This document shows positions 56,101 through 64,000 of a DNA stretch of 64,000 nucleotides, in pieces. The position numbers and the translations under genes were made by a program. This stretch comes from Massospora cicadina (lineage: Eukaryota > Entomophthoromycota > Entomophthoromycetes > Entomophthorales > Entomophthoraceae). Location: assembly GCA_022478985.1 (NCBI GenBank), contig JAKSZP010009301.1, forward strand, positions 1 through 64,000, read 5' to 3'. Each line of letters begins with the position of its first letter. The stretch's first letter is position 1. A model generated the notes under the pieces. That model was not told the origin of the DNA, did no database searches, and worked only from the letters and a program-made list of their open reading frames with translations.

Positions 56101-57230
56101 CTCAAGATACTTTGCAACCTCTAATGAGTCTGCTGTTGTTATGCCTGAGGAGAAAAATTGTTACCAGGTGAAAATTAAGAACCCATTTATGCTTACTCTT
56201 CTTCTTATTGATATCCTATGTTCTTAATTTGTCCCTCAAAAAGGGAGTTTAGTCACATGAGTAGATTTTGAGTTCATAAGGTTCCTGTCCACTCCATTGT
56301 CAATAATGGTAACCAATTACATGTCATTTATTCTAAATTAATAATATACCTCAATGTAGCTCTTAATTTACCTCATTAAATGGAGTATGGTACAGCTGAT
56401 ATATAATGAAGTCAGTCAATTAGGTTTTTTACCTCATCACCCATTTGCTTTGGCAAGTTTTTATTTAATATTCTGTTCCTTACAATAAAAAACCAAAGTT
56501 ACGACCTCCTCCTTGGAACTTAATTTCTATGTGACTAATCTGCATCATGTAATATGATGAGAAGTTTTATCACTAAAGATATAAGGCCAATTGGCTTTTG
56601 AGACCTCCTTCAATGCCAAATTGAAGGTCAAATCTCAGGTCTGTCTGTTTATGAAAAAGTTGTGTTAGAATCAATTATTATGTGAGGGGCTATCAAGTAT
56701 GGATACCCCCTCCTGTGATAGATGGCTAAGAGGGCATGTCTATCTTTTGCCAAGGCTGACTACTATAACGCCAGAATCCCAAAGTTATTGTTTACACCAG
56801 GGTACATATCAATATTTCTTCAGGGCTTTACTAGATATATGAGGCATAAATAAACCATCAGTCAAGGAATTTTTGACTTGCCTAGACTTTTTATATCCAC
56901 TTATACTGAATCCATATTGGTGCTACTGTCCAATCTCACTAAAAAACCTAGGACAGTGGGGCTCAATGCTCCAGTCGCTTATTTTTAAATTACTTACTGT
57001 AGAAGACATTGATAAATTACATAAATTTGGTTATTTTAATTAATTTAGGCTATAATTACCGCTCAATGGTTCTAATTGATACCTCTATTGGACGTGAGCC
57101 AGCCAGTGAACAACGAAGCTGAGTTGAGAAAATACTAAAAGAATAAATTTCTTTTTTCAACTCCACACATGAGTTTTGGAAACTGAATGGTGTTTTACAT
57201 CATGTTGAGACTGAAGACAAAATCTAACTT
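56100..57230 (+). pseudogene. Protease region and linker of Gyp-Col copy 3
   Basis: By position this is protease and the linker to RT. I could not find the D-T-G motif with confidence. All frames are closed. Confidence 0.35.
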
Positions 57231-57950
57231 GATCTTGTTACTTAAGAAGAGTAAGGCCAATGTAGATCAAGTGGCTAATGAACTAATTCAGCTACTAGTA
57301 AGCTGGTTTGCTCATTATTTCCCATAGCCCTTAGGACTCCCCTATCTTGTTAGTTTGGAAAAGGAAGGTAGCCATATTGTAGAGATGGTATATCAAAAGC
57401 TTAAATCGACCCTAGAAAAACAACTTCCTCTGCTTCAGATCAATGACTCTCTCCGCGTTCTTGCTGGGTCCCGTTATTTTTCTGCTATGGATTGATCTAG
57501 TAGATACTAGTAATAAGAGCTATAACCAGAAGATCAATCCAAATGCACACTCATAGCCAATGAAGGGCTATACAAGTCAACAAGGATGCCCCAGGGCTTT
57601 TGCAACGCTGCCACCAACTTTTAACGCGCCAATGGAGAGCTTCAGGGAGATTTTAGCTATCCTTTGTCCTTGTTTCTCAATGATATTTGTATTCTTGAGA
57701 ACTTTTATTGTCATATGGAACACTACTGGAAAGTCTTTAATAGTCTTAAAAAATCATTAATGAAGATCAATCCCTTGAAGTGCTCCTTCTTTAAGTCTGA
57801 AACGGTGATCCTCATATACGAAATTTAAAACATGAAATTCAGCCCATCCTGGATATATTCAATGCCATTAAAAAAAGATGTTGTGCCATAATAGCCTCAG
57901 GGATATTCAATTATTACCGGGCATGGGGGCTATTTTTGGAAGTATATCCC
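57230..57950 (+). pseudogene. Reverse transcriptase of Gyp-Col copy 3 (broken)
   Basis: About 57427-57495 reads LPLLQINDSLRVLAGSRYFS and then AMD (equivalent to 'PLP.i.d.L..L.gs.yFS.mDl'). LYKSTRMPQGFCNAATNF-type residues follow in another frame near 57570-57620. The FLG-type join to RNase H is near 57910. YxDD is lost. Confidence 0.75.
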
Positions 57951-58560
57951 ATAGTTTGCCAATCTATCTAAATCCCCTGTGTATCTCCTCCGAAATATTC
58001 CCTTTTTAGTGGTGACCTGAACAAGAAAAAGCTTTTGATGCGCTGAGGATTCCCTTTGTAATTAAACTAATTTGTTCATCCACGCTTCAACTAGCCTTTC
58101 TTGAAATTCGCAAAATGCTAGTTATGTAGCAGTCAGGGCTATCCATGCTCAACATGACAAAATTCAAATCAAACTTTTAGTGGCTTACTTTAGCAAGACC
58201 TGTGTAAGGCCATTCAAAATTATAGTGTTACCAAAACTGAGTGCCTGGAGATTTTATTAGCCATCAAAAATTTTCATCAATACCTATATGCAACCCATTT
58301 TACCATTTCTTACAGATTATGTCTTTATCTGATGACTATAAAAAATAAAGGACCTCAATGGTCAATTAGCAAGTTAGGCATTAAGACTTCAGAGATTATA
58401 TTTTAAGATTGACCATTGCACAGGAGCAATTCACTAAAATGCTGATAGCATCTTGAGGATTCCAGTGTCAGCTGCTTTACCACAGAAGAAGACTAACTAA
58501 ATGATCTAATTGCCAATTAAACGATGTTAATTAGAAAATCCTATGATCAAATTTGAGCTA
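57950..58560 (+). pseudogene. RNase H of Gyp-Col copy 3 (broken)
   Basis: Matches copy 1 at 300-620: a block with SGDLNKKKLL, then KIQIKLLVAYFSKT, the ILLAIKNFHQYLYATHFTIS stretch (about 58250-58310) and a blurred 'H.pG..N.AD.L' marker near 58430. Several frameshifts. Confidence 0.7.
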
Positions 58561-59689
58561 CGGAAACTTACCCTGATTTAATTATAAAAAAGAAATGATG
58601 GATATAAAGTAGACAAGAAATTGTTCCCTTGCATAAACCTTTCTTCCAGAACCAATGTCATCGTTGAAGGACATTCAACTGTGGGACATGGAGAGGTGAA
58701 GAATACTTACAAATGATTAACAAACGCTTCTATTGGAATAATCATGAGACTATCCTTGGAGTTTTAAAGGCATATTTGATTTTTTTTACTCAAGATTGGG
58801 CTAGCACATAGTACCAACGTTTGATTGTGGCTCCTTTAAGTCCATTTAATGTTTTGGTTTTGACGTGGTGGAACCTTTGCCCTTCTTTTTAAAGAGCACT
58901 AGTATATCCTACTAGCTTTAGACAATTTGACCAGATAGGTCGAAGCCATTTCTGTTCCAGCTGCCACCACAAAGGCTACTTCTCTATTTTTGACAAACTA
59001 TTTATACTCAGCTAGCGCCCACAAACTCTATTTTTGAACAATGGAAGTAACAAAACCTCATAGATAGTCCAAGAACTAACTTCACTTTTAAATATTAATC
59101 AAATTTTAGCGCCCATATAATCCCTCAGATTATAGGCAGTAGACCGCTTTCAAGAATCTTGTTTATATCTTGTAAAAGCTAGCCATTTCCATATCTATGC
59201 ACTGGAACCAAAATCACTCAGTGCATTGATAGCTTATTGAATAAGCTACCATTTAATGATCAAGATTCCCCTTTCAAAGATCTATTTGAGAGTACCTCTT
59301 GGCTGCCAAGTAGTGTGTAGTTTCTATTAGATCCCCCATTGACTGAAAACTACAATTTAATAATTAAGCCTTAACTGACAAGAATCATCTGTCTTCTTGC
59401 TCTTGTTACTCAGGGATATATTCCCACTACATCAAAAAAGACATTTTACTCCAATATTAGAAGACCCTTTTTATTGACTTTACAGCCGGGTGACCTAGTT
59501 CTCTTATTAACTTTAACCTGAAGGTTGCCAGAACAAGTTCATCGTTTTTTGGTCAAAACCTGCTGTGAGATACATAAGCTAGATTCTAAGTACTCAATTA
59601 CTGACGTTACCCAAAGGACAGTGCTCAACTGTGTTCATGTCCATTTTCTATGTCCCTATGTTCCCTCTGACAGGATCGTGATGGATTGT
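58560..59689 (+). pseudogene. Integrase of Gyp-Col copy 3 (broken)
   Basis: The zinc-finger part near 58661-58750 reads VVEGHSTVGHGEVKNT, keeping the two His. Core traces include LDNLTR.VEAISVPAATTKA (about 58918-58978). The C-terminal domain is the best part: 59460-59680 reads LQPGDLVLLLTLT, then HRFLVKTCCEIHKLDSKYSI and VHVHFLCPYVPSD, which follows 'f..Gd.VlL......w.GPf.i.....sY.l......vH...L.pyvP'. The 3' LTR starts ten bases later. Confidence 0.78.
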
Positions 59690-60173
59690 TGTTGGGATTT
59701 AGATAGTACAAAAGTTGAGATCCCCGCTTCCTAATTGAGCCTCAACAATCCAATTCTTAGTTTCTTCTGATTTAAAAGAGTTCTGAAGAAATCAATATGA
59801 AATCAAATCAGGAAGCATATCTAACTCAGGATTTGATGGATATGCTTATTTGGAATTGCATTTCAACCTTAAAATTATCAAAAATGCGACACCCATCAAT
59901 GCGGTCATGAGGAAATTGTTAACAAAAAATTTTGAAGGCGTTCACTTGGCAAGCAATCCAGATTGAATTGGAAGATTCTGATCATAAAGAACATGGAGGT
60001 CTCCATAACATTGTGTCCCCTTTCTCCCTGAAAGACATTTATTACTTCTAATTTAATAGGGTAATCTATTCAACCCATCTTTTCAACTTCATCAATCTCT
60101 CCCCTAGTCTTACAACTTTAAGTCACATTTTGAATCTTAAATTATAGTCAAGAGAACTGATAATTTGACAACT
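59690..60173 (+). repeat. 3' LTR of Gyp-Col copy 3
   Basis: About 484 bp, TGTTGGGATTTAGATAG ... GAACTGATAATTTGACA. It matches the LTR of copy 2 along its length. The right edge is uncertain by three bases. Confidence 0.72.
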
Positions 60174-60469
60174 ATTTTACTCCTGAAGGAAATCAAGGCT
60201 AGCTTCTTTTTTGTTATCTTTCTAGATAAAAACCGTCATTTGACTCTTTATTGTTCTTGTCAATTCTTACTGCCTTTTATTGAAGCTAATAAGCTATTAC
60301 TTTAGTTGACACTTGTGTCACCAAAACTTTTTTCTCTTGGATCAAATGTAAGCTTTTAAAGTTCCCCTGGTTCAGGCAACCTAAAAAAGGGTTTTTCATC
60401 ACAATCAGACCTTTTTAAAGTGAAGACCCTTGTACCATTACAAACGTGTAATGTCTGTTTTTTGTGGAT
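60174..60469. other. Interval between Gyp-Col copy 3 and Gyp-AS copy 3
   Basis: 296 bp with nothing I recognise. The first bases (CTCCTGAAGG) are weakly like a decayed PBS region, so a tandem or shared LTR is possible. Confidence 0.35.
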
Positions 60470-61336
60470 TGTTAGAATTTCAGTTGACCACATCATCCAT
60501 CCCATTGACATATTAATCAATTTGACAACTGGTGGTTGCAACCAGATTTCTTGGTAATTATGAAGACTAAAGTGTCAGTCTATTTTAGTCAGGAATCATC
60601 CCAACAATATTGATTAAGGATTCAATGAGGGAACTACACCAAACGTTTAATTTTTATGTGAAATTGATCAGAGTGAATAGATGGGAAGTCGTCAGAAACT
60701 ACCTAGACATTTTAACGCTTGTGTCAATTAATAAAATAGTCATTGTCACAACCTGAATTAATTGTTAGAAAAATTTCTGACACCAATAAAATGGTCACCA
60801 AACATTGAGAATTACGTTGCCTAAAAAAAGCAAGGTGAAGATATCCGCCAAGATAGCGGTGCCTAAAACACAAAGGACAATATAATTTAGGAGAACATTA
60901 ATTGATCCCAGTAGACAGTTTAAAAGCTGTGTGCTGGCTATACTATAAATACCCTCGAAAATTCCTATTAAAAAGTAGAACTGTATTTGATATTAACTTA
61001 GTTGTTTATCCATAGGTTGTATAGCATGCTATTGGGATAAGAGTGCAATGATCAGATATCTTTAGGTTGTTATCAAATATCCACTACGCTCTGCGTGAAG
61101 AGAATAGGGATGTGTTCTCTATCAGCTCAAACATATTTTCAAGAGAAAGATGCCCCTGGTTATTGTTGGAACTTTTACTCAACGTGGCTTTTGGGCAATA
61201 AACATTAATAATAGTCTTCATACTATTATTGCCAAGCTTATCAATTTTGGTCAAATCAATGCAGGAGGTCAAGAATCTGTGCAGTTAAAATTTTGGTGCA
61301 GAAGTGAGCTATTATCTAACAGGCTCAATTTTAACA
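60470..61336 (+). repeat. 5' LTR of Gyp-AS copy 3
   Basis: About 867 bp, TGTTAGAATTTCAGTTGACC ... CAATTTTAACA. Shorter and more diverged than the other Gyp-AS LTRs, but it has AATAATAGTCTTCATACTAT (61209-61228) in the same place and is followed by the family PBS and gag. The left edge is less certain than the right. Confidence 0.68.
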
Positions 61337-61338
61337 AT

Positions 61339-61356
61339 TGGTTCTCACTACAGGGG
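61339..61356 (+). promoter_or_regulatory. Primer-binding site of Gyp-AS copy 3
   Basis: TGGTTCTCACTACAGGGG, two bases after the LTR. One base differs from the family form (G to T at the fifth base). Confidence 0.8.
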
Positions 61357-61393
61357 TGTAGTTGATTTGTCAAAAAGCCAATCTTTAACCACA

Positions 61394-63087
61394 ATGTCTT
61401 TTAAGAGTGACCTTAGGAAACTGTAGGCAGAGATACAGGCCGTCAAAAAGAATGTTCTTAGCTCGGCATCTCAAGCCAATGTTAATACCTTGGAGGAGCA
61501 TGTAATCCAAGCAGAATACATGTCCAAGCAAGTTTGAAATGCGAATAAATACCTGCGTGGGAATAATGCCTGTTTGAAGAGAGAAGAGTGTGAATTTATT
61601 ATGTAAGTTTTATTCCAAAAAAACAAAAAGAAGACTGAGAACACATCTGATGGATTTGTGAGGATATTGCAAATATGATGAAAGTTATTTAGGAGATTAA
61701 AAAACAAATGTGATTGTGCGCAATTTGAGGCAAAACAAGCCTATGTAAATACAAGCAAAACCTCAAATTGTGAAGACACCTATACCCCAAATATGCATAA
61801 ATCATTTGCTGGTGTTCCAGAACTATTACCAAAGCCACTCCTATGGCTACTCTTGTTGTTGGGCAAGCTCTTCTGTGAGTGGAGCAACCAGTAAATTTCA
61901 AAATACGCCGAGATTTACCATCTTTCACCATGATAACGCCTCAGAACTTTTCCATCTCTTTGAGATGACCATGTTTGGTTATAAGGACTGTCAGAAAGCG
62001 GTGGCCATAAAGAACTGTCTTACCACTGATTGCCAGAATTTGGTGCTACTCCACCTCAATGGGGAAAACTAGTCATATGATGAGGCAAAATCAGAATTCA
62101 TGTTAGAGTTTTGAAGTCCTACTTGGATGACAAATAGCAAACAGGAATTTATGGGTATACAATTACTTAAGGACAATACCCTGGATATTTTTGTGATTGG
62201 TTATACTAATAATCCCAGACCTTAGCATGGGAATAAGTGCTTACTGACTTTGATGCACGCATATCCATAGAGATGGCACTTTGGCCGTACCATGAACTGC
62301 ATTGGATTATGGTGAGGCACTAATAGCTAAGATAGTGACCTCTCAGATGGTGGACCATCTGAAGATGATTTGAGCCATGTTCAAAGTTCACAATTTCACT
62401 TTTAAAGTGATCCAAACAAAGACTCAAAATATTGTCAAATTCTCTGAACCTTCTAAAGAGCCTGAGAATCAAATTATAGATGTGAAATAAAACTAAAGCT
62501 CAAAGATGGGTGGACAAATTATCAAATTGCTGTTCTTTAATGCTGCGGACTTAGACATATAATTGCCCAGTGTCAAAACAAAAAGATGAGGTATCAAATC
62601 AAATTTTAGACAAAATAAAATGACTCAGAGTTGATAAAAGGACCAGCAGTCTAGACCATGGCTGTTCTAGTACAGCTGAGAAACCTTTCACGTCTGATAT
62701 AATAAACAATTATATTGATATATCTGATCTATTTAATAATGATGACGTGCCTGCCCACTCCATCAGGTGGTGTCAGATTCTGGTGGTAGACCTGAAAATA
62801 AAAACTTCAACAACCAACAAGTTAGGCAAATTATACTTCCAAAAAGAAGTTAATTACTATAATTCTAAACTAAAGCCAATTACTATGCTAAAATTTAACC
62901 AAAAACTCAACATCGACTTAATTTAATTTACCCACTTGGGAGCTTTGCTGATTATCTCAACATAGATTTAACTTAATTATTCTCTCATTAGCTTAAACTG
63001 AATATACTCAAAGGATTCAGGCCAATTATGCATGCAAAAACATCAGCATTTGCTTACAATTATTTGGGAATAGTATTAACCAATATT
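61394..63087 (+). pseudogene. Gag of Gyp-AS copy 3 (broken), cut by OOE-C
   Basis: Start ATG at 61394 (MSFKSDLRKL), as in copy 2 (MSYKDELKTM), with the same spacing from the PBS. A coiled-coil stretch, ANVNTLEEHVIQAEYMSKQV, follows. 61770-62072 is open (FHHDNASELFHLFEMTMFGY and then KDCQKAVAIKNCLTTDCQNL: capsid-like). About 62255-62300 reads SIEMALWPYHELH, matching copy 2. The knuckle remnant CCGLRHIIAQC is at 62541-62573. YIDISDLFNNDD at about 62717-62752 is the post-knuckle block of copy 2. Pol would lie beyond OOE-C, outside the window. Confidence 0.72.
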
Positions 63088-64000
63088 AATTTTTCTTTCC
63101 GCTCAACATCATTTTTGAGCAAATCTTGAAAAACAAGTTGATTTTCCACCATCGCCTCACTGTACTAATTTTCCATTTCATGTCCTCAGATCCACCACCT
63201 GCTGCCCCATTGTGGGGCAGCGGAGCTCCACCTGATAACTTTTACCGCCCAACAGTCAAAAGAGTTCAGACTGGCTCATCCAACCCACCAAATGCAATTG
63301 GCTGATTTGTCCCTCAAAGGGACTATATACTGTACCTCATGTTTTCACCCAACCCGCTCCACCCACTAGTCCTACCCCAATACAATATTCGCTTTTGCTT
63401 CACTTCAATTATATTCATATCTTCCCATATGCTGACAAACCAATAATTGAGTTGGCAATGGCCACCTTTGCACCAGCAGGGTTTATCAACTTCCACCCTT
63501 ACAAGGGCTATTTTAATATTGGATTCCCACTGAAGATGACGCGGCCGTTGCAGCAGCAACGCCCTTAATCTATAAAAGCACACTAATTACCAACACCCTT
63601 ACACGCCTCCCTAATGATACCACACTTGTGGTGACCTTTGAAAACCTTCCCTCACATATTCCCCTCAAACGCTCTATGAAGAATTGATATCAGGGCTGTC
63701 CACTTATGGCACAGACCACATCCTCCACTTCCTTGTCCCAAGCGGTGATGAGCGACTCGTGGCACCTTGGGCGATGGCCACCATAGCCCCCACCAGCCTA
63801 CCAGAGTCCAGCACATCCCACCGCGTGCCTATATCCCATCTGCACCAGCCACTTCTTTTGGGCTCACATTAACAATAACTACATAGTTTGTCCCCTCTGC
63901 CATGAATTGGACCATTCCAAAAAGGCATGTCAATATAGTTCAAACAATGTGAAAACCGCCAACTGCACCCATGAGGCCACACCAACAGCGTTTGGGTGGG
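63088..64000 (+). mobile_element. OOE-C: ORF-only element, 5' half (runs off the window)
   Basis: The start at about 63088-63093 is set by TTTTTCTTTCCGCTCAACAT, matching the 5' ends of OOE-A (CTTTCTTTGACCGCTTGAAG) and OOE-B. It is inserted into gag of Gyp-AS copy 3, in the opposite genome orientation to A and B. The 3' end and right duplication lie beyond 64000. Confidence 0.72.
63130..64000 (+). pseudogene. Unrecognised CCHC protein of OOE-C (partial, zinc knuckle intact)
   Basis: Same protein as in OOE-A and OOE-B. Blocks in order: PPAAPLWGSGAPPDNFYRP-like start (about 63190-63250), FCFTSIIFIFPYADKPIIEL, AMATFAPAGFINFHPYKGYF and NIGF (63390-63525), TLVVTFENLPSHIPL (about 63624-63668), YEELISGLSTYGTDHILHFL and VPSGDERLVAPWAMATIAP (63675-63800). 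The zinc knuckle is intact at 63889-63930: CPLCHELDHSKKAC, exact C-X2-C-X4-H-X4-C. Frameshifts occur near 63545 and 63670. The C-terminal part is outside the window. Start codon not fixed. Confidence 0.65.

Noticed and set aside
1..64000. tRNA, rRNA or host protein-coding genes
   Set aside because: I looked on both strands and saw no cloverleaf, rRNA segment or familiar host protein; all strong coding signals are transposon-derived.

Overview
This 64-kb window looks like eukaryotic heterochromatin. It is AT-rich intergenic DNA packed with nested, mostly dead LTR retrotransposons, and I recognise no host gene, tRNA or rRNA. The repertoire suggests a fungus, probably a basidiomycete (inference, moderate confidence): chromoviruses with a chromodomain, Ty3/Gypsy elements with a dUTPase-like domain before the reverse transcriptase, and a Gypsy gag with a collagen-like Gly-X-Y stretch. 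Paired repeats differ largely by C/T and G/A, as expected from RIP or methylated-C deamination. Almost every reading frame is broken, so gene entries are given as pseudogenes.

Working names: Gyp-Col (collagen-like gag, + strand), Gyp-D (dUTPase, - strand), Chromo (chromodomain integrase), Gyp-AS (long antisense ORF near the 3' LTR), Gyp-M (- strand remnant) and OOE ('ORF-only element', about 1.9 kb, non-LTR).

Layout. 1-2447: 3' end of Gyp-Col copy 1. 2448-20312: an old chromovirus (Chromo-1) split by two elements, Gyp-D (2621-10687), which carries OOE-A in its 5' LTR, and Chromo-2 (12039-18038). 20313-24381: Gyp-M, minus strand. 24382-31360: Gyp-AS copy 1. 31361-35905: old minus-strand coding remnants split by OOE-B (33353-35253). 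35906-52450: Gyp-Col copy 2, split after 36898 by Gyp-AS copy 2 (36899-46821, minus), which itself holds a chromovirus solo LTR (42812-43666). 52450-53650: unassigned. 53650-60173: Gyp-Col copy 3. 60470-end: Gyp-AS copy 3, 5' LTR and gag, cut by OOE-C (63088 to beyond the window).

The two most interesting items are these. (1) The OOE family has three copies. Two are complete, 1894 and 1901 bp, with 22- and 21-bp target-site duplications, no LTRs and no poly(A). All encode the same unrecognised protein with a CCHC zinc knuckle and no polymerase. (2) Gyp-AS elements have a roughly 350-codon ORF on the strand opposite gag-pol, between integrase and the 3' LTR. It is recognisable at the protein level in two copies lying in opposite orientations.
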